A program made the position numbers and the translations under genes. From assembly GCA_002500745.1 (NCBI GenBank), contig DLST01000014.1, positions 85,681 to 149,680 on the forward strand: a stretch of DNA of 64,000 nt, read 5' to 3'. Numbering within the stretch: the first letter of the stretch is position 1; each line of letters begins with the position of its first letter. Under the pieces are notes generated by a model. It did no database searches. It was not told the DNA's origin and saw only the letters and a program-made list of their open reading frames with translations. This DNA comes from Sphingobacterium sp. UBA7855 (GTDB lineage: Bacteria > Bacteroidota > Bacteroidia > Sphingobacteriales > Sphingobacteriaceae). This document shows, one piece after another, positions 16,990 to 25,737 of this stretch.

Positions 16990-17455
16990 AACTGAATTAT
17001 TTTTTTGTTTGAATGCTAAATTTAAGGCTAATATTTATCAATAACGATACAATGTTACGCAAACGATGTCGTAGCACCGTGGGGTTTTATTTTTGCTCAG
17101 CAAGCTCCTATTTAACGCCCGGATGTTTGTATAACAACTTTCCACCAATTCCTATATTAACAAGGAGATAACAGGGGGTTTACAGGGGGATAGCAGGGGG
17201 TTAACAGGGGTTTACCCCTGTTAACCCCCTGCTACTACCTTATAAAGATGATTAAATAGCGGGGTTAATGGTAGATTTGGTGTTATTTTGATAAGATGTT
17301 GGTAGTATTCGCATAACTAGAAAGAATAATTGGTGGTTGTATGAATATTATTTACATCTCGGTTTCAGATTTACTAACTTCGTAAATGGGGATAGAGAAA
17401 TATCGCAATGAGGTGGATATACACGATGACCCGATGAATAAAAAATAATTTACAT
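16990..17455. other. Intergenic region kduI / surE
   Basis: This 466-bp divergent gap has no gene I can support. Its main content is the G-rich tandem and inverted repeat at 17171-17234 described separately. A TAnnTTTG match (TATTTTTG, 17088-17095) and a near match (TAACTTCG, 17375-17382) on the plus strand are possible promoter pieces for surE; TAAATTTA on the minus strand near 17025 may serve kduI. Confidence 0.6.
17171..17234. repeat. G-rich 11-bp tandem repeat with 20-bp hairpin (G-quadruplex motif)
   Basis: Four G-runs on the plus strand (17174-17178, 17185-17189, 17196-17200, 17207-17210) are separated by exactly 6 nt each (TTTACA, ATAGCA, TTAACA), giving an 11-bp period and a canonical G-quadruplex motif. 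The last two units (17191-17210) are also a perfect inverted repeat of 17215-17234 with a TTTA loop, giving a 20-bp stem. There is no T-tract after it, so it is not a normal terminator. It stands out sharply from the AT-rich flanks. Confidence 0.85.
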
Positions 17456-18256
17456 ATGAAGCCCAATATTTTAGTTGTTAATGACGACGGTATCACAGCC
17501 CCAGGTATCAAGGTGTTGTTGGAGGAAATGCAGAAAATAGGAAATGTTGTCGTCGTTGCTCCAGATTCTGCACAATCTGGTATGGGGCACGCCATCACAC
17601 TTGGCAGGCCGTTACGTTTAGATAAAATCAATTTATATGAAGGGGTTGAAATGTATCAGTGTTCAGGGACGCCGGTAGATTGTGTCAAGCTGGCTGTCAA
17701 TAAAGTTTTCAAAGGTCAAAAGCCGGATATCTGTGTATCGGGCATTAATCATGGTCTCAATAATTCCATTAATGTGTTGTATTCCGGCACCATGTCTGCT
17801 GCGGTAGAAGGAGCGATCGAAGGGATTCCTTCCATTGGTTTCTCGTTAGATAACTTTTCCCGTGATGCTGATTTTAGCCCTTGTAGGCCTTATGTGATAT
17901 CTATTACTGAACAGGTATTGGCAAACGGACTCCCTAAAAATACCCTGCTGAATGTCAATTTTCCACAAACTTCGGGTTTTAAAGGTATTAAAATTTGTAG
18001 GCAGGCTGGAGGGCATTGGGTGGAGGAGTTTGATGAACGAATTGATCCCCATAATCGCGATTATTACTGGACAACAGGTAAATTTGTGTTGCAGGACAGA
18101 GGAGAAGATACCGATTGTTTTGCTTTAGCCAATGGCTATGTATCTGTCGTTCCTACACAGTTTGATATGACGGCGCATCATGCCATTCCTGAACTGAATT
18201 CGTGGAGTTTTGACCATCTTGAAGAAAAGAGTAGCAGTCGGAAACGTGAAAAATAA
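17456..18256 (+). CDS. surE: 5'/3'-nucleotidase SurE
   Basis: SurE dephosphorylates nucleoside 5'- and 3'-monophosphates and is linked to stationary-phase survival. The 266-residue product has the metal-binding NDDGITAPG near residue 9, the SGMGHAITLG and SGINHGLN motifs, and YSGTMSAAVEGAIEG. Length is normal. A short membrane-protein gene overlaps its 3' end. Confidence 0.96.
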   Translation: MKPNILVVNDDGITAPGIKVLLEEMQKIGNVVVVAPDSAQSGMGHAITLGRPLRLDKINLYEGVEMYQCSGTPVDCVKLAVNKVFKGQKPDICVSGINHGLNNSINVLYSGTMSAAVEGAIEGIPSIGFSLDNFSRDADFSPCRPYVISITEQVLANGLPKNTLLNVNFPQTSGFKGIKICRQAGGHWVEEFDERIDPHNRDYYWTTGKFVLQDRGEDTDCFALANGYVSVVPTQFDMTAHHAIPELNSWSFDHLEEKSSSRKREK

Positions 18257-18506
18257 TTTTTGGATAGGTTTGGGTATCGGTGCTGCATTTCCAGTATTGG
18301 CTCATATATTGGTACGTTTCACGGATCTTGCACTTCACTTTTTACCCGAGAAGCCTATGGCTATCTATACCATAGCCGTACTGATAAATTTAGTGCTATT
18401 ACGTTTTGCTTATCGGTCGGGAAACGATCAACTTGGAAAGGGAATTATTGCAAGTACTTTCTTGGCGATGATTATCTATCTGATAACGCATAAAATTACG
18501 GTTTGA
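18246..18506 (+). CDS. Small two- to three-helix membrane protein
   Basis: The 86-residue product from a GTG at 18246 overlaps the surE end by 11 nt and begins VKNNFWIGLGIG. It carries three hydrophobic segments (about residues 5-22, 35-52 and 62-80) and no catalytic motif. The frame is open upstream to an ATG at 18210, but that would put a polar start inside surE; the GTG fits a coupled membrane protein better. The function is unknown. Confidence 0.65.
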   Translation: MKNNFWIGLGIGAAFPVLAHILVRFTDLALHFLPEKPMAIYTIAVLINLVLLRFAYRSGNDQLGKGIIASTFLAMIIYLITHKITV

Positions 18507-18552
18507 TTAAATTTGTAAAACTCATCGGATTGATGGGAAAAATTTGTACAAC

Positions 18553-19422
18553 ATGAAATTAACATTAGGATTTTCTCCATGTCCCAATGATACATTTATT
18601 TTTGATGCATTGATTCATCATAAGATAGATACTAAGGGATTGGATTTTGAAGTGGAATATCACGATGTGGAGACCTTAAACTTAAAAGCTTTTCAAGGCG
18701 AGCTTGATATTACCAAACTAAGTTATCATGCTTTTGCCTATGCTGTTGAGGACTATGAATTGCTCGATGCAGGGAGTGCGCTGGGCTTTGGTGTGGGGCC
18801 CATGCTAATTACGAAAGATCCAAAGATGGCGAAATTACTTCAACAAAAATTGGAACGCGCAGAAAGCATGGAAGCATTCGATCAATTGAAAATTGGCTAT
18901 CCAGGAAAATATACAACGGCTAATTTTTTATTGAGCTTGGCTTTCCCTGAGTTGAAAAATAAAATAGAACTGGTTTTTTCTGATATTGAAGGCGCCTTAT
19001 TGGATGGTTCTATTGATTTAGGATTGATTATTCACGAAAATAGATTCACCTATGCGAAAAAAGGATTGCATAAAGTTGTCGATCTCGGGGACTATTGGGA
19101 GAAAACGACAAAATTTCCGATTCCTCTTGGCGGAATTGTCGTAAAACGTAGTCTGCCGCAAGAAGTAAAAGATACATTGAATACAATCTTGAAAGAAAGT
19201 GTTGAGTTTGCCTTTGCCAATCCGAAGTCTGGTCTGGAGTTTATTCGCGCACATGCACAGGAAATGAGTGAAGAGGTGATGTACAAGCATATCGAACTTT
19301 ATGTCAATAAATATTCAGTAGCGTTGGGTATTGAAGGACGTAACGCAATTACCAAGATGTTTGAAAAGGCTCAGGAACTCGGTTTTATACCGCATTCGGA
19401 AAAGAAATTATTTTTGTCATAA
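18553..19422 (+). CDS. mqnD: 1,4-dihydroxy-6-naphthoate synthase (futalosine pathway)
   Basis: MqnD converts cyclic dehypoxanthine futalosine to 1,4-dihydroxy-6-naphthoate in the alternative menaquinone route. The 289-residue product has the family start LGFSPCPNDTFIFDALIH, the segments ELDITKLSYHAFAY and GPMLITKD, and IDLGLIIHENRFTY with the conserved His. It has a periplasmic-binding-protein-like fold without signal peptide. The ATG at 18553 gives the family N-terminus; a TTG lies three codons upstream. Other mqn genes are not in the window. Confidence 0.93.
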   Translation: MKLTLGFSPCPNDTFIFDALIHHKIDTKGLDFEVEYHDVETLNLKAFQGELDITKLSYHAFAYAVEDYELLDAGSALGFGVGPMLITKDPKMAKLLQQKLERAESMEAFDQLKIGYPGKYTTANFLLSLAFPELKNKIELVFSDIEGALLDGSIDLGLIIHENRFTYAKKGLHKVVDLGDYWEKTTKFPIPLGGIVVKRSLPQEVKDTLNTILKESVEFAFANPKSGLEFIRAHAQEMSEEVMYKHIELYVNKYSVALGIEGRNAITKMFEKAQELGFIPHSEKKLFLS

Positions 19423-19445
19423 GTTAGCTGCTACCAATAGGTCCT

Positions 19446-19497
19446 TATATTGTGTTCAAAAAAGCATGTAAAATGCACTAAACGAACACAAATATAT
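19446..19497. other. Nested stem-loop between mqnD and secA
   Basis: TATATTGTGTTC (19446-19457) pairs with GAACACAAATATA (19484-19496) with one bulged A, and GCAT/ATGC (19464-19467 and 19473-19476) can form an inner hairpin. There is no T-tract. It could be an mqnD 3'-end structure, a small RNA element or a binding site; nothing decides between them. Confidence 0.35.
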
Positions 19498-19569
19498 CCT
19501 GGCCTCCTGTTAGAATTAGGGAACTGACATATTCAATAAAAATAACGTAAAAAAAATGGGCCTAAGCTG

Positions 19570-19586
19570 TTAGATATCATATCTAA
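19570..19586. promoter_or_regulatory. 17-bp palindrome upstream of secA promoter
   Basis: TTAGATAT-C-ATATCTAA is a perfect palindrome ending 4 bp before the candidate -7 box, so it sits where the -33 element would be. It resembles a repressor or activator operator more than a terminator because it is AT-rich and has no T-tract. Confidence 0.45.
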
Positions 19587-19590
19587 TAAC

Positions 19591-19598
19591 TAAATTTG
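19591..19598 (+). promoter_or_regulatory. Candidate -7 box for secA
   Basis: TAAATTTG matches TAnnTTTG exactly and lies 81 bp before the secA ATG, leaving a leader of about 75 nt. Confidence 0.45.
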
Positions 19599-19679
19599 CC
19601 CGATTAGTGTCAAATTGTCTGCAATTTTACTTTGGAGTCATTATTGTACAAAATCTTAAGTTGAGATAGAAAAAAAATT

Positions 19680-22600
19680 ATGTTAAAGTTTTTAAGTAAA
19701 TTATTTGGAAGTAAATCCGAGAGAGATATCAAGGGAATTCAGCCTGTGGTAGACCAAATCAAAGCTGAATATGAGAAGCTTTCAAATCTAACCAATGACG
19801 AGTTACGTGCCAAGACCGTTGATTTCAAAGAAAGAATTAAGAATTACCTCGCAGATATTGACCAAGAAATTGATTCGCTAAAGAAGGAAGCGGAGGAAGA
19901 TGAGGACGATATGGCAAAGAAAACTTCTATTTACGAGCAAGTGGACAAGCTGTCTAAAGACCGTGATAAGAAGTTGGAAGAGGTATTGAAGGATATTTTG
20001 CCGGAGGCATTTGCCGTGGTTAAAGAAACTTCCAGACGTTTGACGGAAAACGAAGAATTAGAAGTTACTGCCAACGATTTTGATAGAGAGCTGGCTGTTT
20101 ACAAACCAAATGTTGTCATCAATGGAGATAAAGCAATTTGGAAAAATAAATGGATGGCAGCTGGTACTGAAGTCACTTGGAACATGGTTCATTACGATGT
20201 CCAATTGATTGGTGGTATTGTGTTACATAGCGGAAAAATCGCTGAGATGGCTACGGGAGAGGGTAAAACCTTGGTAGGAACATTACCTACTTATTTAAAT
20301 GCTCTTTCTGGTCAAGGTGTGCACATCGTAACGGTGAACGATTACCTTGCTCGACGTGACTCTGAATGGAATGCTCCATTATTTGAATTCCATGGTTTGT
20401 CTGTTGACTGTATCGATAAACATCAGCCAAATTCTCCACAACGTCGTAAGGCCTATCAATCGGACATCGTATATGGTACAAATAACGAGTTTGGTTTCGA
20501 TTATCTACGGGATAATATGGTTCAGACTCCAGATGCATTGGTACAGGGAAAATTACACTTTGCTATGGTCGATGAGGTGGATTCCGTATTGATTGACGAT
20601 GCGCGTACGCCTTTGATTATCTCTGGTCCAATTCCACGTGGTGATCAACATGAATTTTACCAATTGAAACCACGTATTGAGCGCTTGGTGCACGTTCAGA
20701 AAGCGTATATTAATACCGTTTTAAATGATGCTAAAAAAGCATTGGCCGCTGGTGATTCTGATGTTGAAGGCGGTGGTTTAGCACTATTAAGAGCTTATAG
20801 AGGTTTACCCAAAAATAAAGCTTTAATCAAATTCTTAAGTGAGGGTGCAAACCGCTCTATCTTGCAAAAAGTTGAAAATTACTATATGCAGGAGCAAAAT
20901 AAAAATATGCCTAAAGTAGATGCGGAGCTTTATTTTGTCATAGACGAAAAGAACAATCAAGTAGAATTGACAGAGAAAGGTATCGAGTTGATTACAGCAA
21001 CTGGAGAAGATCCTTCCTTCTTTATATTACCGGATGTTGGTACTGAAATCGCTGAAATTGAAAAGTCTTCGTTGACTTTGGAAGAGAAGGCCGCTAAAAA
21101 GGAAGACATGTTGCGTGATTATTCAATTAAAGCAGAGCGTATTCACTCGATCAACCAACTGTTAAAAGCATATACCTTGTTTGAAAATGATGTTGAATAT
21201 ATCGTTGATGAAGGTAAAGTAAAAATTGTTGATGAGCAAACAGGTCGTATCATGGATGGCCGTCGTTATTCGGATGGCTTGCACCAGGCGATTGAAGCGA
21301 AGGAAAATGTGAAAGTAGAAGATGCTACACAAACTTACGCTACGATTACATTGCAAAACTATTTCCGTATGTACCACAAGCTTTCGGGTATGACTGGTAC
21401 GGCATCGACCGAGGCCGGCGAGCTTTGGGAAATTTACAAACTTGATGTAGTTGAGATTCCAACCAATCGTGTGGCTCAACGCGATGACCGTCAAGATTTG
21501 ATTTATCGTACTGCGCGTGAAAAATACAATGCAGTAGCCGAAGAAATTCAACGATTGACCGATGCAGGACGTCCAGTATTGGTCGGAACGACATCTGTAG
21601 AGATATCGGAGCTGTTAAGTCGTATGCTACAACTGCGTAAGATCAAACACAATGTTTTGAATGCTAAGTTACACCAAAAAGAAGCTGATATCGTTGCTGA
21701 AGCTGGACGTCCTGGACAGGTGACTATCGCTACAAATATGGCTGGTCGTGGTACGGATATTAAATTGACTGAGGAAGTGAAAAAGGCTGGAGGTCTTGCG
21801 ATTATCGGTACGGAAAGACACGAATCTCGTCGTGTTGACCGTCAGTTACGTGGTCGTGCTGGTCGTCAAGGAGATCCAGGTTCATCGCAATTCTTTGTTT
21901 CACTTGAAGACAACTTGATGCGTTTATTTGCTTCCGAGCGGATTTCTAACATCATGGTGAAAATGGGAGTCGAAGAGGGTGAAGTGATGCAACATAGTAT
22001 GTTGACCAAATCCATTGAGCGTGCGCAACGCAAAGTCGAAGAGAATAACTTTGGTATCCGTAAACGTCTATTGGAGTATGACGATGTCATGAATTCACAA
22101 CGTACCGTCATCTATTCAAAACGAAAAAATGCCTTGTTTGGAGAGCGTTTAGATGTGGATTTGAATAATATGATTTTTGACGTTGCTGAAGAAATTGTCG
22201 TTGAAGCGAAAGAACAGGGTAACTACGAAGATTTTCAAATTGAAGTAATCCGTATTTTTGCAATCACACCAGAAATTACCGCAGAAGAATTTGCTCAAGG
22301 CAAAATTGAAGCCTTGACCGAACGTCTTTTCGAGCATGCACTCGATGCTTATCATCATAAAATTGAAGCCGTTGGTGCTTTGACAGTACCTGTTCTGAAT
22401 AATGTCTATGCAGAAAGAGGTCAAATTGTCGAAAACGTAGTCATTCCATTTACCGATGGTATCCGTGGCATTCAGGTTTCGGCCAATTTGAAAAAAGCGA
22501 TTGAAAGCAACGGTAAAGAAGTTTTTAAGTCTTTTGAAAAAGGAATTGTTCTAGCCTTAATCGACGAGGCTTGGAAAGAGCACTTGCGTGAAATGGATGA

Positions 22601-22967
22601 TTTGAAACAGTCCGTTCAGAACGCTGTTTATGAACAGAAAGATCCGATTATCATTTATAAAATGGAGGCATTTGATTTGTTCAAAGGAATGCTGGCTTCC
22701 ATGAATAAGGATGTGGTAAGCTTTATTTTCAAAGGGGAGATCCCTGGTCAAGAGCCGACTTCCATGCAAGCGAGACAAGTGCAGCAGGCTCCAGTGAAAA
22801 CTGTTGAAACAAAAGCGGAGTTGACTTCACCTACAGGCGTGAGTGAAGAAGATGTGAACGATGGACCAAAAGAACCTGTTCGTAATGAAAATACGGTTGG
22901 ACGCAATGACGAGTGTCCTTGTGGTTCAGGAAAAAAATATAAAAATTGCCACGGCGCAAATAACTAA
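19680..22967 (+). CDS. secA: Preprotein translocase ATPase SecA
   Basis: SecA drives protein export through SecYEG at the inner membrane. The 1095-residue product has Walker A MATGEGKT near residue 190, the DEVD box ([20 protein letters not shown]), the insert typical of Bacteroidota SecA before the [15 protein letters not shown] segment, [12 protein letters not shown], and the [12 protein letters not shown] motif. The C-terminus ends in a SEC-C zinc motif, [14 protein letters not shown]. It is longer than the E. coli protein (about 900) as usual for the phylum. It leads a plus-strand run of five genes. Confidence 0.97.
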   Translation: MLKFLSKLFGSKSERDIKGIQPVVDQIKAEYEKLSNLTNDELRAKTVDFKERIKNYLADIDQEIDSLKKEAEEDEDDMAKKTSIYEQVDKLSKDRDKKLEEVLKDILPEAFAVVKETSRRLTENEELEVTANDFDRELAVYKPNVVINGDKAIWKNKWMAAGTEVTWNMVHYDVQLIGGIVLHSGKIAEMATGEGKTLVGTLPTYLNALSGQGVHIVTVNDYLARRDSEWNAPLFEFHGLSVDCIDKHQPNSPQRRKAYQSDIVYGTNNEFGFDYLRDNMVQTPDALVQGKLHFAMVDEVDSVLIDDARTPLIISGPIPRGDQHEFYQLKPRIERLVHVQKAYINTVLNDAKKALAAGDSDVEGGGLALLRAYRGLPKNKALIKFLSEGANRSILQKVENYYMQEQNKNMPKVDAELYFVIDEKNNQVELTEKGIELITATGEDPSFFILPDVGTEIAEIEKSSLTLEEKAAKKEDMLRDYSIKAERIHSINQLLKAYTLFENDVEYIVDEGKVKIVDEQTGRIMDGRRYSDGLHQAIEAKENVKVEDATQTYATITLQNYFRMYHKLSGMTGTASTEAGELWEIYKLDVVEIPTNRVAQRDDRQDLIYRTAREKYNAVAEEIQRLTDAGRPVLVGTTSVEISELLSRMLQLRKIKHNVLNAKLHQKEADIVAEAGRPGQVTIATNMAGRGTDIKLTEEVKKAGGLAIIGTERHESRRVDRQLRGRAGRQGDPGSSQFFVSLEDNLMRLFASERISNIMVKMGVEEGEVMQHSMLTKSIERAQRKVEENNFGIRKRLLEYDDVMNSQRTVIYSKRKNALFGERLDVDLNNMIFDVAEEIVVEAKEQGNYEDFQIEVIRIFAITPEITAEEFAQGKIEALTERLFEHALDAYHHKIEAVGALTVPVLNNVYAERGQIVENVVIPFTDGIRGIQVSANLKKAIESNGKEVFKSFEKGIVLALIDEAWKEHLREMDDLKQSVQNAVYEQKDPIIIYKMEAFDLFKGMLASMNKDVVSFIFKGEIPGQEPTSMQARQVQQAPVKTVETKAELTSPTGVSEEDVNDGPKEPVRNENTVGRNDECPCGSGKKYKNCHGANN

Positions 22968-22987
22968 TCGATAAGAAAGGTTAAACT

Positions 22988-23446
22988 ATGCTGAAGAGAG
23001 GATTGATTTTCGTACATGTACTTGTGTTGTTTTCTGTTGTTCAAGTAAAGGCGCAGGAAAAAGGTGGAGTAATTGTAACCAAAGATACGTTGATTACACA
23101 GCTTCAAAATTTCAGGGCAGCTATGGGAATCAATCCTGTCGAAAGCAAAGCGACAGCAGTACCTGCTAAGCCCATTGTCCGATCTGCGGCATCGCGGGTC
23201 AAAGTAAGAGGCTTTCGCGTCCAGATATTTGCTGGTTCGAGCAGAAATCAAGCGTTTTCGGAGCAGACACGTTTCCGAAACATGTATAAAGATATTGATA
23301 CTTATATCACCTATGATGAACCCAATTATCGCGTCAAGGTAGGAGATTTTAGAAGTCGATCGGAGGCAAATGCCTTCATGCGCGAGTTACGTCAATATTT
23401 TAACAATGTCTTTGTATTTTCGGAGAACGTTTTTGTCTATCAATAA
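22988..23446 (+). CDS. Secreted SPOR-domain protein
   Basis: The 152-residue product has a signal peptide ending near VKAQ (residue 18) and one SPOR domain at the C-terminus (GFRVQIFAGSSRNQAF to ENVFVYQ). SPOR domains bind denuded glycan strands at the division septum. It lies 20 bp after secA and 15 bp before the M20 gene, so it is likely part of the same transcript. Confidence 0.9.
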   Translation: MLKRGLIFVHVLVLFSVVQVKAQEKGGVIVTKDTLITQLQNFRAAMGINPVESKATAVPAKPIVRSAASRVKVRGFRVQIFAGSSRNQAFSEQTRFRNMYKDIDTYITYDEPNYRVKVGDFRSRSEANAFMRELRQYFNNVFVFSENVFVYQ

Positions 23447-23461
23447 ATCAATCAACCTTTT

Positions 23462-24652
23462 ATGGCAAGTACGAAAGAAAAAGTCCTGGCCCTAGCTCAT
23501 CAATATTTTGAAGATACGGTTTCCAATCGTAGACATCTTCATCAGAATCCTGAACTTTCCTTCGAAGAACACAATACCTCGGCTTTTGTAAAATCGCAGC
23601 TGGATCAATTGGGAATTCCCTATGAGGCTAAAGCCGATACAGGAATTGTCGCTTTAATCACGGGTGACCTACCTTCCAATGAAGTAATTGCATTGCGTGC
23701 AGATATGGATGCTTTACCCATTCAAGAAGTGGAGGGGCGTTCATATGGATCTAAAAACCCAGGGGTGATGCATGCCTGTGGCCATGATGTACATACTTCT
23801 TCTCTTTTGGGGACAGCTAAAATATTGTATAGCCTAAAAGCTGAATTTGGAGGAACAATCAAATTGATCTTCCAACCCGGCGAGGAGCGCTTACCAGGTG
23901 GTGCCTCTTTGATGATAAAAGAAGGGGCATTACAAGACCCTGCTCCATCGGCCATTATAGGACAGCATGTAATGCCTTTTATAGAAGTGGGAAAAGTTGG
24001 ATTCCGTGAAGGTAAATATATGGCTTCATGCGACGAATTATTTATGACGGTAAAAGGAAGAGGCGGGCACGGTGCTCACCCCCATCAGAATATCGATCCT
24101 ATTGTAATCACAGCTCAGATTATTACCGCTTTACAACAGGTAGCCAGTCGCTTTGCAGACCCGCGTACACCAACGGTATTATCTTTTGGAAAGATAATGG
24201 CTAATGGGGCTACAAATATTATCCCCGATCAGGTTTATTTGGAAGGTACATTTCGAACATTTGACGAGAAATGGCGTGCTGAAGCCCACGAAAGAATGGT
24301 GAAAATTGCTGTTGGAATCGCCGAAAGCATGGGGGCAACCTGTGAATTTGAAGTTCGTAAAGGATATCCCTTTCTAATCAATGAGCCTGAACTCACTAAA
24401 AGTGCGCGTGCTTTTGCTGAAGAATATCTCGGTAAGGAAAACGTTGTTGACCTAGATCTATGGCCGGCAGCGGAAGATTTTTCGTATTATTCGCAGGAAA
24501 TCGATGCTTGTTTTTATCGTTTGGGTACAGGTAATACAGCGCGAGGGATCTCTTCGGCTGTACATACACCGACCTTTGATGTGGATGAGGCTGCTTTGGA
24601 GATTAGTACGGGATTGATGGCTTACATTACCTTGCGTAGGCTCGGTTGTTAA
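23462..24652 (+). CDS. M20 family amidohydrolase/peptidase
   Basis: The 396-residue product belongs to the M20D amidohydrolases (IAA-amino acid or hippurate hydrolase type) that cleave N-acyl amino acids. Metal and catalytic motifs are present: RADMDALP, HACGHDVHT, QPGEE, and HGAHPHQNIDP, followed by the terminal WPAAEDFSYY and VHTPTFDVDE. No signal peptide is seen, so it is cytoplasmic. The physiological substrate cannot be read from the sequence. Confidence 0.93.
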   Translation: MASTKEKVLALAHQYFEDTVSNRRHLHQNPELSFEEHNTSAFVKSQLDQLGIPYEAKADTGIVALITGDLPSNEVIALRADMDALPIQEVEGRSYGSKNPGVMHACGHDVHTSSLLGTAKILYSLKAEFGGTIKLIFQPGEERLPGGASLMIKEGALQDPAPSAIIGQHVMPFIEVGKVGFREGKYMASCDELFMTVKGRGGHGAHPHQNIDPIVITAQIITALQQVASRFADPRTPTVLSFGKIMANGATNIIPDQVYLEGTFRTFDEKWRAEAHERMVKIAVGIAESMGATCEFEVRKGYPFLINEPELTKSARAFAEEYLGKENVVDLDLWPAAEDFSYYSQEIDACFYRLGTGNTARGISSAVHTPTFDVDEAALEISTGLMAYITLRRLGC

Positions 24653-24661
24653 ATAGAACCT

Positions 24662-25240
24662 ATGTCATCGCACCATATTGTCCGCGAAAATCAGGAACCG
24701 GCATTACTGATTGAAGATCTTTTTCTTATTGATGAAGAGGATTTGGGCCAGCTGTTGGAATGGAGCCCAACCATTTTAATCGAAGAAGGAACAATGGATT
24801 TACTGGACGCAAGAGGGTATAAGTTCGATATTGTTTTTACAAAAAGTGCCATTAACGCATCTCAGGAGAACCTAAAGGTAATTTCTTATGATGTTGCTTT
24901 TCTAAAAGCTGCGATCGAATACCTTATAGCACATCAATATAAAGCGGTAAATATTGTTTCGGATCAGTTGGATTTAGGCTATTATCGGGCCTATCTTGAG
25001 CAGATAAATATTGTCCTCTTTTCCAACGGCTTTCGTTATTATTTTGTGACAACAGGGTTTACCAAATGGAAGGCAGAAGGTGAGCGAATTCTGATAGGTG
25101 GCATTGATAAGGACGAAGATATTAAGTATACGGGATTGATCAAGATAAATGATAAGGAATACGAAATGGAAAAGGATGGCTTATTAATACTTGAATTTTC
25201 CCAAGTAAAATACATTTTAATAGGAGAGAAGATCACATGA
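24662..25240 (+). CDS. Thiamine-pyrophosphokinase-like protein without active-site motifs
   Basis: The 192-residue product begins MSSHHIVRENQEPALLI and continues GQLLEWSPTILI, which resembles the start of Bacteroidota thiamine pyrophosphokinases. The expected substrate and Mg2+ motifs are missing: the region that should hold the Asp-rich GDFD reads FDIVFTKSAI, and the Asp/Lys-rich motif before the second domain reads ISYDVAFLKAA. The C-terminal lid domain is also shortened. It overlaps the GNAT start by 4 nt. I read it as a paralogue that has lost catalysis and may bind ligand or be a relic; the frame is fully open, so it is not a pseudogene by that test. Confidence 0.55.
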   Translation: MSSHHIVRENQEPALLIEDLFLIDEEDLGQLLEWSPTILIEEGTMDLLDARGYKFDIVFTKSAINASQENLKVISYDVAFLKAAIEYLIAHQYKAVNIVSDQLDLGYYRAYLEQINIVLFSNGFRYYFVTTGFTKWKAEGERILIGGIDKDEDIKYTGLIKINDKEYEMEKDGLLILEFSQVKYILIGEKIT

Positions 25241-25737
25241 TAACAATCGAACTGGCGGAGCAAAGCGATATCAGAAGCATTTCCAATATGGCTTATATCA
25301 TTTGGCCGCTTACTTATGCTGAAGTACTTTCGCAAGATCAAATCGACTTTATGCTGGAAAAAAATTATACAGTGGAAGGGCTTGCGGAAAGTATGGTCAA
25401 TGGTCAGTTTTTTTATGTATTGAAAGAAGATGGTATCGGGCAAGGGTTTATTGCATTGAAGACGCTCGAAGATCGCGTACGTATCGAAAAACTCTACTTG
25501 ATGCCGGGTGTACAGGGTAAAGGGTTCGGAAAAACACTGATAGACTTCGCTTCAGAAAAAACAGTTCTAAAAGGAAGAGGTATTCTTGAACTGAATGTCA
25601 ACAGGAATAACCCTGCTTATCATTTTTATTTGAAGCAGGGCTTTAAAGTGGTTCAAACCGTCGATATTCCTTATTATGACTATGTACTAAACGACTATGT
25701 TATGCAGAAGGAGGTCAAAGCGACTGCTGTTTCTTAA
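25237..25737 (+). CDS. GNAT family N-acetyltransferase
   Basis: The 166-residue product has the acetyl-CoA-binding motif VQGKGFGKTLIDFA near residues 92-105, after the typical LYLMPG strand, and NRNNPAYHFYLKQGFK at the end. GNAT enzymes acetylate small molecules or protein amines; the substrate here is not identifiable. The ATG overlaps the upstream stop (ATGA), and its own stop overlaps the stop of the convergent M28 gene in TTAA. Confidence 0.9.
   Translation: MITIELAEQSDIRSISNMAYIIWPLTYAEVLSQDQIDFMLEKNYTVEGLAESMVNGQFFYVLKEDGIGQGFIALKTLEDRVRIEKLYLMPGVQGKGFGKTLIDFASEKTVLKGRGILELNVNRNNPAYHFYLKQGFKVVQTVDIPYYDYVLNDYVMQKEVKATAVS

Noticed and set aside
17191..17234. Reading the GC-rich inverted repeat as a rho-independent terminator
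   Set aside because: No T-tract follows on either strand and no gene ends nearby; both flanking genes start here.
20287..20538. Minus-strand frames within secA (also at 21162 and 22149)
   Set aside because: They are antisense shadows of a clear SecA coding sequence with no motif of their own.
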